A DNA stretch of 64,000 nucleotides from Phymorhynchus buccinoides (lineage: Eukaryota > Mollusca > Gastropoda > Neogastropoda > Raphitomidae), in NCBI GenBank assembly GCA_017654935.2, contig CM065704.1:19795320-19859319 (forward strand), given 5' to 3'. The notes below the pieces were generated by a model. That model was not told the origin of the DNA and did no database searches. It was given only the letters and a program-made list of their open reading frames with translations. The position numbers and the translations under genes were made by a program. Of the stretch, positions 12,601-25,784 are shown one piece after another (within the stretch, counting starts at the first letter, position 1; every line of letters begins with the position of its first letter).

Positions 12601-13440
12601 AGCGTGTCGCCAAGCGGCAGACACGTCCTTTGTCCGTTCCGCCCCCCACCACCCTGCCCCCTTCATCTTATGCCCTGCCTTCTTTGCGTTCTTTGGGTGA
12701 TGCACCTCCACACTCAATTTGAAATGATTCTGTCCGTCGCTTCACGAGATGCAGCCCGGACAGACAAAAAGATCCAAGGTCAATGGTCAAAGTCAAGGTC
12801 AAGAAGGTTCAGAATGTCTCCCACTGCATTTCTTGAGTGATGCCGATCTAGAATATGTGCATGGTTATATGGGCGTACAGTACAACGAATGTTTTTTATA
12901 TAACAGCTGCAAGGTCAAATGTCAAGGTCAAGAAGCTTCAAATATTACCCACTGCATTCTCTAGGTCATGATGATCAAGAAGATATAATGTTATGTGGGT
13001 GTACGACCAATGGTGTTCGAACTATAGCAACTGCTAAAAGATTCAAGTTCAAAAGGTTAAGGTCATTAAAGTAACCAATACTTTACACCACACATTACCT
13101 TGAACCAGTCTACCCATCTGCTGAACTGGAAGCCTGTATGGCGAAAACACCACTTTGACACATCCAATGTGACCTTGACCTTGGCGTTGACCTGGACTGG
13201 TGCACATTAAGCCAATGCACACACATGCCAAGTTTGAACATGGTAAGTCCAACGATATGATATCATGCCCACAAAAAGAATATCGGGTTTCATGTCAGAA
13301 GGTCAAACTTCAAGGTTAAAGTCAACACGGTCATATTGTTTCTATGGGACCTTCCTCTTTTAGTGATACACCACCACACAAAATTTGAAGCGGTTCACGA
13401 GATAATATCCGGATAACAAACAGACAGAGACGAACAAACA
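12601..13440 (+). repeat. Family I AGGTCA-rich repeat, second copy
   Basis: Starts GCGTGTCGCCAAGCGGCAGA, as at 2403. Contains TCAAGGTCAAGAAG near 12790 and 12925, TGACCTTGACCTTGG near 13172 and AAGGTCAAACTTCAAGG near 13298. Ends near GAACAAACACG. No coding capacity. Confidence 0.7.
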
Positions 13441-13801
13441 CGTATATTTTAAGAAAATCAAGCCAGTGATATTCACCTCAGTTGTTAGATTTTGCAGATG
13501 CTAAATAAAATAGAGTCGAGTCCACTTGGCGACTTTGAGACAGTGGTCAATCAGATCATAACGGTTGTAATCACTTGACAGGTACACTCCCCTAATACAC
13601 ACATACACACGCAGACTGGCTATTCAACACACTGGCCGTATGATAGCCTCGGTCAGCGCACTATCATCTTCACCTATGACCACTGTTAGCGATAACACAC
13701 GAAGGACGACAGTGTATCATAAGTAGATATGCGATATCAAAATTATCCTTCTGGTGTTGGGACAAAAATGCTCAGCGACTATCATTATGTGAAGGATGAG
13801 A

Positions 13802-13846
<45 letters not shown>

Positions 13847-14149
13847 GCGCGCACTCGAGTGCGTATGCCAGAATCATGTAAGATCATAATTATCTTCTAT
13901 ATGGCAGAAAAGGCAGCTGCAATTCCTGTGGATTATGCTGGAATCTATTAATAGTAAAGTAGTCTTGCTCATATACCCATTCTCTCAGCCGAGAGGGCTC
14001 TACGGAAGGTCCCCCTTGGCTGCAGCACTAACAACCAGTACAATGCCTCCTAGTTCCAGAACAATCGTCATTCACAAAACACAATGCTGCTCTTCATGAT
14101 CCATCGCTGCACAAAGTCGTCAGTGGTACAGCTCTCACTTTATTACTGA
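13441..14149. other. No gene recognised; includes (GT)n
   Basis: Mixed sequence with a (GT)n tract at 13804-13846. Nothing else recognised. Confidence 0.6.
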
Positions 14150-14399
14150 CCCGGGAATGGAAAGCCCTGCATCCTGACTCCATCCAGGCCCCTTCTGCCA
14201 AGGCCTTCTTCAGGAGGCGTCTGGCAGAACTCTAACCCACCACACCAACCCGGGAATGGAAGGCCCTGCATCCTGACTCCATCCAGGCCCCTTCTGCCAA
14301 GGCCTTCTTCAGGAGGCGTCTGGCAGAACTCTAACCCACCACACCAACCCGGAGTAGGCAGTAGTTGGGCCCTAAACGGTCCTTGTCTGGCCGTCTACC

Positions 14400-14431
<32 letters not shown>

Positions 14432-14515
14432 TAATTTTTATGTCTTTCTCTTCTCTTCTTCGACCTCTTCGCCCCTGGATAAAGAAGCAGAAGCAGAAGA
14501 AGAAGAAGATTAATG
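14150..14515 (+). pseudogene. 3' end of a Jockey-like LINE with internal 99-bp duplication
   Basis: The frame TREWKALHPDSIQAPSAKAF followed by FRRRLAEL and a stop is the 'EWN.LP...AF...L' ending of LINE reverse transcriptase proteins. The 99-bp segment from CCCGGGAATGG occurs twice (14150 and 14249), each with its own stop. The 3' UTR crosses C and (TC)n runs and ends in (GAAGAA)n near 14505. RT motifs are missing. Confidence 0.6.
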
Positions 14516-14682
14516 TCAGCCATTTGAAAGGACCACTTGAAGGACCACAGTTTGGCACAATCCACATTTTCGCCCATAAGAGAAGATAATCTGACGACGG
14601 AAAGAGCAGCCCGTTTTGCTCTTTTCTGTCATCGAATGGTCTCCCCCACACCCGCCTTAATCCCCTCCGCACACACAGGCAC

Positions 14683-14834
<152 letters not shown>

Positions 14835-15060
14835 TCCAAAATGGGAGCAGTCAAAGGCTTTCTTTGATACTGATCACACTCATTTATCTAAAAAGGATTC
14901 TCCCAATATTTTGAGAACGTCTGTGTACACTCACTCACATAAAACATAATTACAGCTATCATTTAAAAAATATTCACACATGGTTCAGCTTTAGATGATA
15001 ATAACACGGGATCAGCTTAAAAGTTTAAAAGTTATTCTATCTTGGTAAAGGGTTGTCTAT

Positions 15061-15086
15061 ATAGGGTTAGGGTTAGGGCTAGGGTC
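15061..15086 (+). repeat. Short telomere-like motif
   Basis: GGTTAGGGTTAGGGCTAGGG, about three TTAGGG-type units inside AT-rich DNA. Confidence 0.8.
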
Positions 15087-15104
15087 AATTAAAATGTCCT
15101 ATAA

Positions 15105-15640
15105 ATAATAGTCAAATCTTAATATGTGCTGATTCTAAAGCAGCTATCAAGTATCCCAATTAATGTATACGACTGGACATGATAATTGAAATTAATCATA
15201 TAATACACCTTCTTTCCATGAAAGGCATTACCATTACTTTTTGTTGGGTGCCTTCTCATTGTGGAGTATCAGCAAATGAACGGGTAGCAGCGTAGTATCA
15301 ATCAATGTTCCTTGCAGATTTTTTCTGAATCATAAATCAAACATCTCACGAAAATGTTAAAACTTTATTGGTGGACTCAGACGTTCAATACCTATATTAA
15401 ATTTAATGAAAAAGACTATGGGAAAACATCATACAAACATGTTACTTTCTCGTCCAGGGAGATTGAAAGCCTAATCCATAGACTTCGTTTGATTTCTTTT
15501 AAAACAAAATGTTGCAATAATGTTAAATGTATGTGTGGTGAATCGATAGTGTCATTTACTGACTGATTCACTGTCCAAGAGCAAGAGAGCTTTTACGTTT
15601 TACTGACTCCATTATCTCTATCTAATATTCTAAATAATTA
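15105..15640 (+). pseudogene. Decayed LINE RNase H domain and C-terminus
   Basis: Broken frames read ADSKAAIK, then IIHLLSMKGITITFCWVPSH followed by CGVSANERVAA, then IESLIHRLRL and CMCGESI. DSKAA and WVPSHCG..GNE are the RNase H motifs of LINEs such as the I, R1 and LOA groups, and the following LIHRLR...C.CG is their usual Cys-rich end. Several frameshifts and stops show it is old. No RT domain lies nearby on this strand. The domain call is good; the clade is open. Confidence 0.65.
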
Positions 15641-16380
<740 letters not shown>

Positions 16381-16389
16381 TTTTGTGGT

Positions 16390-18526
16390 CAGTTGGGGCA
16401 GGCTCAGATGGAGATCTTTTCAGCGCTGATGTAAATGCGCTGATAGAGCCTGCGTTGACGGTGGCCTCGCAGCAGTCCGCACGAAGAAAGAGCTACAATT
16501 ATACTGATCTGTTCTACATTCTTGGACACGGAATCCTGGAAGCCTTCATATTTGGTGGGTTTGATCGTGCGACGCTTTATATTTGCTGGAACGAGAAACT
16601 TTTTCGCTGGGAGTGCAGGAATGTGGCCCTGAGCTATCCTGTAGAAAAGGCTGAGACGTTGCTGCCTGCGACGTTCTCCCAGAGAAGGGAGGTTCAGTTC
16701 TGTCATCATGTTCCTTACGCAGCCTGGATTTCTGCTCTTGTAATCCCTTGTGATGACTCGGGCTGCCTGGCGCTGAACTCTCTCAAGTTTCTCTATGTCT
16801 TGCTTCAGGTGCGGGTCCCACACTGTTGCTCCATAGTCCAGTTTGGATCGAATTAATGCTGTGTACGCCAGGAGCCTGCATTGCTTAGGACAATTCCGGA
16901 GATTCCGGCGAAAAAATACTAGGGTCGATCCAGCTTTACGACATATATTGGAGATGTTTGACGACCATTTCAAATCGCACGAGATCTGCACACCGAGGTA
17001 GGGAGTCTCTTGGACTTGTTTCAAGAAGACTCTTCCTAGACTATTGAAATAGGGTCAAGTAACTTTGGTGGAGAGGACGTAGCATTTTTTTGAGCGTTGA
17101 AACGCATGCCCCATTTATCAGCCTACTCTTCCAGTCTCTTGAGGTCTGGCTGTAGGGTCAGGTGGTCTTGGAAGCTGCGAATTTCCCCGTATAATAAGCA
17201 GTCATCAGCAAAGAGCCGTACTGTTGAGCTCACAAAGTCCGGCAAATCGTTGATGTGGTAAAGAAAGAGTAATGGACCCAATACAGTGACTTGGGGTACA
17301 CCAGACTCTACTGCTGCTTCTTCGGATGCCTCGCCGTCCAACAGCACCCTCATCTTCCTCCCTCTAAGAAAGTTGCTGAGCCATGTGTGGATTGGGCCTC
17401 GGACACCTAAGTGGTTCATCTTATGCAAAAGCTTGCTGTGGGGGACCATGTCGAAGGCCTTGCTAAAATCCAACAAACGACATCTGTCTGCTGCCCGGCG
17501 TCATTTGACTCAAGGAGATCGTTCATGGTGGTAAGGAGCTGCGTCTCGCATGAGTGGCCAACCCTGAAGCCATGTTTTTTGTTCGTCGGGATCGCATGTT
17601 TCTCCAGGTGGTTTTTAAGGTGTTGACAGATATATGCTCAAGCAACTTACAGGCCACTGAGGTAAGGGAAACTGGCCTGTATTTTTCTGCTCGATTTTTG
17701 TTACCCTTCTTGAAGATGGCCGCAATGTTTGCCGAGCGCCAGTCAGACGGTAGTTGTCCAGTATGTAGGGAGCGGTTGAAGATAGCTATGAGAGGTGTGG
17801 GTAGGGGAGCTATTGATTCTGTTCACAGTCGCCACCAATGCACTGGTTCAGACCGTCACGTTCAGTGAGAACTCATCGACATAGCCACAACAGCACAGCT
17901 GTTCGGACAGTTAACATCTCCTGCCAGCACAACTGATTGCTGCCTCTTGAGTATTAGTGATTTTCTGAAGTGTCTTATTTAATTCTGCGAGGTCCTTTTC
18001 AGGGCGGTGGGGCATATAGTAACAGCCGACGGACAGGTCTTTATTTCCCTGGAGGCGGAACTTCACCCAGATCGCCTCGCAGTCTGCATCAAGCTCAGGA
18101 CGTGCGGATGATACGAGGCTCTTGTGAACCAGGATGAGTCCCCCTGTCCTTTCTGTGGGCTGTATATTCATCGGGAAAGGCCTCAACTGCTTTGTTGTCT
18201 GGCCCCAACCAAGACTCAGTGCCACACACAATGTCCGGCTTAGTGTTCTGTATTGTTGCTTGGAACTCTGCGCTGTTTCTTACCACGCTCCGGCAGTTCA
18301 CATTCAGTACTCTCAAGTTCTGCTTCTACGGCGCTCGAAAGCAGTTACTGTTGTTGGGAGTCGAACCTGAGTGTGAAGGGCTCTCTCCGGCCTCCACAAA
18401 ATTAATCATCGCAGGGCTAAGCCAACCAGATTTGAGGGATTTAAAACAGCAAACATCTTGGAAAGACAGGCCATCAACCACTCTCGTGGATTTCGTGTCC
18501 CCGACGTGAAAACGGAGCAGTATCAT
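16390..18526 (-). pseudogene. Jockey/CR1-like LINE with endonuclease and RT, broken
   Basis: Minus-strand frames in order: an APE-type endonuclease start (VLNVNCRSVVRNSAEFQA, then PDIVCGTESWLG, 18095-18316); more endonuclease (GGLILVHKSLVSSARPELDA, about 17950-18160); RT palm motifs MLDFSKAFDMVPH, ESGVPQVTVLGPLLF and RLFADDCLLY (17123-17476); then a thumb and C-terminus with TPYLGV, SKLDYGATVWDPHL and RVQRQAARVI (16404-17024). The FADD catalytic motif is intact, but GVPQG has become GVPQV, frames are broken at several points and part of the RT between endonuclease and palm is degraded. A non-functional copy. Confidence 0.8.
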
Positions 18527-18534
18527 AGGCTAGC

Positions 18535-18721
18535 TCCTTCTTCACCCGGACTGCCACGGAGTGGAACCAACTGAGTGAGGCCACCGTCACCGCAGGCATC
18601 AGTGCTGATCAGATCACCACATGAGCCTGCGACCACAGACCACTAGTACGTGGTTGTTGTTTTTTGTTTTTTTTTGTTTGCTTGCTTCCGGAAGTGGGGC
18701 CTGGGCCTTCCCGGCTGAACT

Positions 18722-18758
<37 letters not shown>

Positions 18759-18900
18759 GGGTTAATGGTATTAACACAGGGTAAGCAGTAGGTATTTCTC
18801 CCTCTATATTTTCTATTAGGTACATGCGCCGTCATAGGTCCGTCGTGATTTATCGTCAGAAGTGGCGCCTGCGACGGTCGAACCAGATCCAGATCCAAGA
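18535..18900 (+). pseudogene. LINE 3' end and 3' UTR, opposite orientation
   Basis: FTRTATEWNQLSEATVTAGI then SADQITT and a stop. The minus-strand element next door ends with a related EATVNAG segment, so both belong to one family, placed head to head. The 3' UTR includes a 37-bp G run (18721-18757). A 3' UTR copy of the same family lies at 40560-40720. Confidence 0.55.
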
Positions 18901-19199
18901 ATAAAATGGGTGGGGGGTGGGTGGGCGGAGGGATGGTGTGGGGGGGGGGGGGGGGGGGGCAGTGGAGATTACAAGGGGATGACACTACACGTATCTGTAT
19001 TATTAAAAAATCGGGACTTTACTGGTTTAGCACTGCCTCCGGGCATTGCCTCCAGTATTGTTCCCACAATCTTTGTATTTACAAATGCCCCACATGCCGA
19101 AAGGCCGAACTAAGTTGGCTTTCAGTTCTTTTTTCTGTTTTTGTCCTTTGCCAATCTACGATCGCAAAGGAGTAAGTTTTCGTTCAGGTTTGTTTCCTT

Positions 19200-19865
19200 T
19201 TTTTGTTTGTTTGTTGTTCTTTTCTGTCTGTCCTAACGATCTCCCGAACCGCTTGACCGAATCACTTCAAATTTTGTGTGATGGTGTGTCCCTATGAGAG
19301 GAAGGCATCCGCACAAAACTTTTCGCCGCTCTGACCTTGACCTTGGCGTATGACCTTGAAAACCCCAAATCGTTAAGGGGCCATAACTTCCACACCGCAG
19401 GTCCTGGAGTCATGAAACTTGGCATGGAGGTACTTTCGCTTATGGCCGTTCTGATGATGGCGTACCGATGAAGGTCAACGTCAAGGTCAGGGAGATCGGT
19501 ATGCCTTGAAAGTGGTATGGGTCTAATAATTGGGGTTTTCTGCGCCACGCATATCTTCCGAACTGCTTCACCGAATCGTTTTTAATTTTGTGTGGTGGCG
19601 TGTCACCATGAGAGGAAGGCGTCCGCGCATAAATTATCACCGTCATGACCTTCACCTTGGCGTATGACCTTCACAACCGAAAATCTTTAAGGGTCTGTAA
19701 CGTCCACACTGTTGGTCTTAGGGACTTCAATCTTGGCATGTAGGTACTTTGGCATATGTTTGTTCTGATCATTGCATACTGATCAAGGTCAAGGTCAATG
19801 TCATGGAGATCGGTAGGCCTTGAAAGTGGTAGGGGTCTAAAAATTGGGTTTTCAGCCACAAAAAT
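19200..19865 (-). repeat. Family I AGGTCA-rich repeat, two tandem units, inverted
   Basis: Two units of about 330 bp, each starting at CTTC(C/A)CCGAA(T)-type sequence followed by TTTTGTGTG(A/G)TGG (19270, 19590). Each carries TGACCTTGACCTTGG and AAGGTCAA(C/G)GTCAA. Orientation is opposite to the copies at 2403 and 12601. Confidence 0.75.
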
Positions 19866-20468
19866 AAAAATATAATATTTCGCGGACCCAGCGAAACTGG
19901 TACTCAGCGTTACCGGTACTTGGCGTTACCTGTACTAGGCGTTACCAGTACGGGACGTTGCGCTAGTCGTAGGTAATGTTTTACTGATGCGATTTCATCT
20001 TCAACATTTCATTAAAGGAAACTGAGTAAATCACATAACAGATTCATCTCAATCTCAGTATACTGAGCAACAAAAGAAATGTGCACTCTTATTGATGATC
20101 AGACGCCTTTCACAGTAACTGTTTTTAACGGCTCCATCCGACCAACAGGTCACTCAAACAGCTTGCTTTCTAACAGAAACATAATCTATGTCCCCAAAGT
20201 TTCAAAGCTGTACCACAAACTGCCAAATTTGGCCCCATTTCGGCGTTAACAGCTATATTAGTTTTGAACTACTTTGGGGATGTTTGCTGGAGGTGCACAG
20301 TCAGCGATTTGATTAGACAACAGCAAATAATGTTCATATCAGTTAATCACGTCATGTTTGTCGAGGCTTGCATTTTCTTTTTCTGAACAGAATAGGCCTA
20401 ACGTTGGGGGTGATTTTACATCACTACTTATGTCCAAGCTTTCGACAGCCCATATCCTGGGGCCGTTT
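19866..20468. other. No gene; short GGCGTTACC tandem motif
   Basis: About four imperfect 17-bp repeats of the form TACT(T/A)GGCGTTACC(T/G)G at 19898-19955. Otherwise nothing recognised. Confidence 0.6.
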
Positions 20469-20767
20469 CACAAGGGCTAACGTTACGTTGCGCTCGCTCA
20501 AATCGTCTAAGAAACACCCTTCGTTTGCCGATAGTTCGCGTGGCGTTTTGTTCTTGCCAAACACCGAGCAAGCGCCGAACTATCCGGAACTAGTAGGGGG
20601 TGAATACGTGTCTTGTTGTTGATTGGTCCATTAAAGTTTGTTTAAAATAATATTAGACAAGAGCTTGCAACATTCTTCCGCAAACGTTTTCTAAAGTGTT
20701 TCTTAGGCCCCGTTTGGCGTATGCGTTATTCGCGCGGCGACCGTTATCTAGAGAAACTCAACCCTGG
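20469..20767 (+). mobile_element. Interspersed repeat, copy 1 of a tandem pair
   Basis: Runs from CACAAGGGCTAACGTTACGT to GAGAAACTCAACCCTGG, 299 bp. It shares GGTCCATTAAAGTTTG, GACAAGAGCTTG, TTCTTCCGCAAACGTTTTC and CGCGCGGCGACCGTTATC with copy 2. No ORF. Confidence 0.75.
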
Positions 20768-21112
20768 ATTCTTTTGCAACCGTTCACGTAACTATTGCCC
20801 AAATCGTGATCTAGGCCTGCTGTCTTTAGTTTTGTTCATCTCGCCAAAAAAAAGCCTGTTCGAAGCTTGATCAAAATGTATTGCTCTCTCTCTCTCTCTT
20901 TGTGTGTGTGCGCGCATGCGTGCGTGTATAAATGTGTGCGCGTGCGTGCGTGCGTGTTGGTGATTGATTCTCATGAAATGTTCTCTGGTAGCGTAAGATA
21001 CTGCTCTACGCATGCACGCTTTCTTTTCTTGTCTTGCTATATGGAAACTTGAAAGGGGAGAGGGGAGCTGAAGGGTGAGAGTTGAGGGGGAGAAGCTGGG
21101 AGCCGTTAACGT

Positions 21113-21420
21113 CACAAGGACTAACGTTGCGTAGCGTGAGCGCAAATCGGCAAAAACAGTACTAAGAAACAAATCTTTCGCCGACGTTCGCCAAAAACGT
21201 TTTGTGGCTGTCATCGAGACAGCAAGCCACGAACTATCACGTGACTAGCATTGGGTGAATACATTTCTTGTTGTTTGGTCCATTAAAGTTTGGTTAAAAT
21301 AATATAAAAATTTGACCAATCAGACAAGAGCTTGTAATATTCTTCCGCAAACGTTTTCGAAAGTGTTTGCCTTAAGCGTTATTCGCGCGGCGACCGTTAT
21401 CTAGAGAAACTCAACCCTGG
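21113..21420 (+). mobile_element. Interspersed repeat, copy 2 of a tandem pair
   Basis: Same order of blocks as at 20469-20767, starting CACAAGGACTAACGTTGCGT and ending GAGAAACTCAACCCTGG. The pair is offset by about 650 bp in direct orientation. Between them (20768-21112) are a (TC)n patch and a GT/GC-rich stretch. Confidence 0.75.
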
Positions 21421-22094
<674 letters not shown>

Positions 22095-22439
22095 TGCGAA
22101 ACAGAGAGCAGAGTTCATAACAATCCTTTTGGCCTATTATTCTTCTCATGTGATGTGATTCTATCAGCTCGCCACTTTCGCTCGTTCCTCCCCCCTCCCT
22201 CCCTCCCTTATTGTCTTTCTACGTAGGAATAACGGCTATTTTTTGGTGAATGTTTGCGCTAAAGATTCAAAAGTCAGGAATTGAATAAACGCATAATGAG
22301 GGTTAAAACCATAAAAACAACAATTTGGTACAGTGTTCAACAGGGTTCGCGTGATACGATCTTGCAACGAATGTGAGTCTTCCTCGGCAAAGATTTGCCC
22401 GAGATGTTCAAAATTTCTATGGAACCATCCGAGTACCAT

Positions 22440-22690
22440 GACGAACTTCAAACTTCAACTTCAAATTAGAAGCGATTCTGCCTACTGATGTGTGCGTTAC
22501 AGAACGAAGAATTTTTACAAAGTCAGTCTTTCTTGGCGGAGATTTGTTATGGAGGTTCACATTTTCTATGGGACCATCTGTGTAGCATGACACACCACCA
22601 CACAAAATTTGAAGCGATTCTGTGCATGGCTTCATCAGTTACAGGGCGAACAAATAAGCACACAGAAACACAGAGGCACAATGAAGTTTT
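22440..22690 (+). repeat. Family I-like fragment without AGGTCA sites
   Basis: CACCACCACACAAAATTTGA then AGCGATTCTG and ACAGGGCGAACAAATAAGCA match the right-hand parts of family I units; the AGGTCA blocks are absent. The preceding 22092-22439 holds no recognised gene. Confidence 0.5.
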
Positions 22691-22725
22691 TCTCCCTTGA
22701 ATTGCCTTCGCTGAGCTCCTGGTCC

Positions 22726-22866
22726 TGTAGTCATGAGTACGTATTAGACAGTCAAAACAGGGATTGGTATGCAAATTAGACTAAACAGACAATCGTTTTG
22801 GGAGTTTAGACTTGATTACATTCTATTGTCCGTGTTGACTGTCTAACACGCACTCATGATTACACA
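22726..22866. mobile_element. MITE with about 24-bp inverted repeats
   Basis: The left end TCATGAGTACGTATTAGACA then GTCAA pairs with the right end, whose reverse complement is TCATGAGTGCGTGTTAGACA then GTCAA. About 140 bp. A single terminus of this family lies at 38375-38412, next to a GPCR splice donor. Confidence 0.7.
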
Positions 22867-22959
22867 CCCTGGTGAAAATACACGTAGGTCACAGCACAGC
22901 ACAGGGACTACGCACACAGGCTACACACAAATACACGCGCGCACACGTACGCATACACA

Positions 22960-22961
<2 letters not shown>

Positions 22962-23036
<75 letters not shown>

Positions 23037-23105
23037 GCGCGCGCGCACAAACACACACACACTTGCATATGCACGAAAACGCGCGCAAGTTAACACACAC
23101 ACACA
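22962..23105. repeat. (TC)n-(AC)n compound microsatellite
   Basis: TC repeat 22962-23017, then AC repeat with a (GC)4-5 patch at 23036-23046. Confidence 0.97.
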
Positions 23106-23197
23106 CCATATATTGTTTTTATTATAATCAAAACAAAGATAAAAACTTTTCCAGACGATTTCCAAACGATCACTTGATTACAAGTCATAAATTTTAT

Positions 23198-23760
23198 ACG
23201 GCAACATAATGCCATATAACGAACGATTATATGGCATTTTCCCTATTTATATTTAGAAATATGAAACTTTTTTTTAATACTTGCTTTCTTTGCCTCTAAT
23301 CTCATATCACAGTTGCCATTTCATATACGGCAACATTATACTAACGAACGGTTTGTGGCATTTGCTGTTTCCATTTAGAAATATGACACTTTTTTTCGGA
23401 GACATCCCGCTATCGCTACGTATCGATAACACTACCAAGATAAATCAGTGCGACTATCACTACGTATCGATAACACAACCGGACTAAATCACAGGGTTAG
23501 GGTTAGGGCTAAAATAAGGTTACACTTAGGCAAATAATAGGGTTAGGTTACGAAAAGTGTTCGGGTAAGGGTTAGGAATAGGGTTAGGGTTAGTCTGTCG
23601 GAATTCAAACTGACAGATTGGTACAGTCATCATCAATTGTTCTCTATGGGTAGTAATGGTAACAACGGGTAGTTCTTTCGATACATAGCGATAGCGCTAC
23701 GTACCCTTTTTTCTTATCGACAGACTTAATACTTGCCCCCTTTGCCTCTAATCTCATATC
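23198..23760 (+). repeat. Direct repeats with telomere-like motifs
   Basis: TAATACTTGC..TTTGCCTCTAATC occurs at 23275 and again at 23726, flanking about 450 bp. Inside, ACTA..TACGTATCGATAAC is duplicated (23415, 23458) and GGTTAGGG-type units are spread over 23494-23612. This may be an inserted element with duplicated flanks; the family is unknown. Confidence 0.5.
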
Positions 23761-23915
23761 TCAAATACAAAATGCAAAACAAAGGACCCTCTTATAAATG
23801 ACAGAACGAACGAACGAACGACTTAGCCTGGACTTTTGTTAATTCAGGGTAATGCGATAAACTATGTTAAGACAAAGCTTGTAAAATTAATGAAAGTAAA
23901 CCAAGAAATCATTAG

Positions 23916-24014
<99 letters not shown>

Positions 24015-24040
24015 GGGAGGGAGGGATGGAGGGAGGAAGA
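23916..24040. repeat. (AC)n-(AG)n microsatellite
   Basis: Short AC run, then (AG)n to about 24011 and GGGA/GGAA units. Confidence 0.95.
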
Positions 24041-24771
24041 GAGAGCGAGATGTTTATCAGCGAGTTTTATCGTTGTGGTTGTCATTTCCATAATAAGGTA
24101 ATGTATGCTATACTGACGACATGACAACCATGGTACTAAGCCCCGTTGGCACGCAACAAAATTGCACTATCCTCCTTTACTAAGTGTCACCGGAAAGTGT
24201 CCCTACAAAACCCTCCACCACCTTCCCCTCCCGTTATAAAACACTAACCAAACAAACAAAGCACAAAAATCCACATCGTTGCAAGTTTCAAATGGGGTCT
24301 AAATCAATACGTTCCCTTTTTAGTTTCACGTTGTAGTGACACTAATCAAAAACCCTGTGGTGGATCCTTAAGCCCTGTGATGGATATTTAAGACAAAACC
24401 CACGTTCGAAATCCACCCACGGGACCGTTCAGCACAGCGCAAACATTAGGCCCTATTGACCAAACCCCCCACCAAACACAGCATATTTGCGATCTGGGTA
24501 AAGATACAGATCAACACCCTCTGTCACAGTCTTGGTTCATTGCGTTCTTTCCGTCTTGCCTTTGTCTTCTACTAATATAGTATTGAATGCATATTTTTAA
24601 TTGTGTAAATGGACGAAAATTAATGTTAATTATAGAAAACGATAGAGGTTGAAGTACTCAATCTGCATTAGGAAAGGCAGGACTGAAAAAACGGAAAGAA
24701 CCGAGAAACGAAGGAGGGGGTGTTGGCATGCATTTTTACCACGATCTAAAAACAACAGTTCAAAAAATAAA
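24041..24771. other. Downstream flank of the GPCR gene, no further gene seen
   Basis: On the minus strand this is 3' of the GPCR stop codon. No strong poly(A) signal was fixed. A small duplicated phrase (CCTGTG(G/A)TGGAT) lies at 24353-24385. Confidence 0.5.
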
Positions 24772-25194
24772 TTACAAATCCTCCACCTCGCTTTGGTTGC
24801 GTTTATTATTCTTATTGGCACCACCCCCACCACCACCACCACGACGACTACGCCTGGAACGCGCCTGGCGACACAGCAACTTGATCCCGCACCAGCCCAG
24901 CCCTGACGAAAAAGACGAAGAATTAGAGGGCTGCCGCCGCCGCCATGTTTGACACGTGACCAGACGCAGGAAGTGATGACGGAAGCGGCGCGCGGAGAGG
25001 AAGTAGAGGTAAAAGTTCACCGCGTGCGTGGAGTCCACGAGCACGAAGGCGAGCTGCTGGCACAGGAACTTGACGGACCCGGAGAGGGAGTAGTAAGGGG
25101 AGACTTTCCAGTGGGAGTCGGCCACCATGTAGATACAGATGGGGAAGGTGAGGGCCACGAACACCATGGTGGCTGACAGCAGCATCAGGTTCAC
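24772..25194 (-). CDS. Class A neuropeptide-type GPCR, last exon (TM6, TM7, C-tail)
   Basis: A 423-nt terminal exon, 140 residues, stop at 24772. The acceptor is TCTTTTGGCAG just above 25194, phase 0. Residues 1-25 (VNLMLLSATMVFVALTFPIC..) form TM6 with the conserved Pro. After a loop with SHWKVSPYYS, residues about 47-75 form TM7, ending STHAVNFYLYFLSARRFRHH. This is the class A NPxxY region in the diverged form common in invertebrate peptide receptors: Asn and Tyr kept, Pro absent. The tail has a Cys (VTC) that could be palmitoylated, then Ser-rich, Arg-rich and a seven-Gly run encoded by GGT/GGC/GGG codons, ending EVEDL. It follows the TM5 exon in phase. FMRFamide-receptor-like is the best guess; the ligand is unknown. 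Confidence 0.85.
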   Translation of the reverse strand: MNLMLLSATMVFVALTFPICIYMVADSHWKVSPYYSLSGSVKFLCQQLAFVLVDSTHAVNFYLYFLSARRFRHHFLRLVTCQTWRRRQPSNSSSFSSGLGWCGIKLLCRQARSRRSRRGGGGGGGANKNNKRNQSEVEDL

Positions 25195-25784
25195 CTGCCA
25201 AAAGAGAGGACAATGATAAGAAAGATACAAGAAGAAATGTAAGTTTTCAAGGTCAAACTTCAAGGTCAAGATCAGAACGGCTATAGGTTATATACATAAT
25301 CATCTGTGAACAATGATGCATCACCACACATAATGTGAAGCCATTCTGCACAGAATTTCACGAGATAGAGCCTTGGGGTTCGAACCCCGTAATTTGGACG
25401 CATGCACGGACGGACGGACGGAAAAACAAATCGAATATAATAGTGTCATAGGACTTTTCTGAGAACGTTCTGAAGAAAAAAAGCGCATTGAAATATGTGC
25501 ACAACTTAGTAAGTTATTGACGATTAGGTGTTTTGGGATTCGAAATGAGTGCATGGAACTTAAATGTATTTATTTATTTATTTATTTATAAAGAACATTT
25601 CTTGAGCGCTCATTCTAAAAGCCCTAAGCACTTTATAATTTCGCTAAAACATCTATTAACAACAAGCCTTCACATACATGCTCAGACATACTGCCCCCCT
25701 TCCTCCCCCCCTTCCCACTCATATTTTCGCAACTATCCACCAAACTATTGTTTTAGCAAACCTTACATACATACAACATAACTA
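25195..25784. other. GPCR intron with AGGTCA repeat and LINE tail
   Basis: TTTTCAAGGTCAAACTTCAA then GGTCAAG at 25245-25270 is family I-like. A minus-strand L2/CR1-type 3' tail (TTTATAAATA(AATA)n preceded by GAGCGCTCAAGAAATGTTC) lies at 25560-25635. A box-B-like GGGGTTCGAACCCC at 25377 has no matching box A. Confidence 0.6.

Noticed and set aside
15061..15086. True chromosome end
   Set aside because: Only about three TTAGGG-type units inside ordinary DNA; interstitial.
25365..25390. tRNA-like box B (GGGGTTCGAACCCC)
   Set aside because: No box A at the proper distance; it lies in a family I-like repeat.
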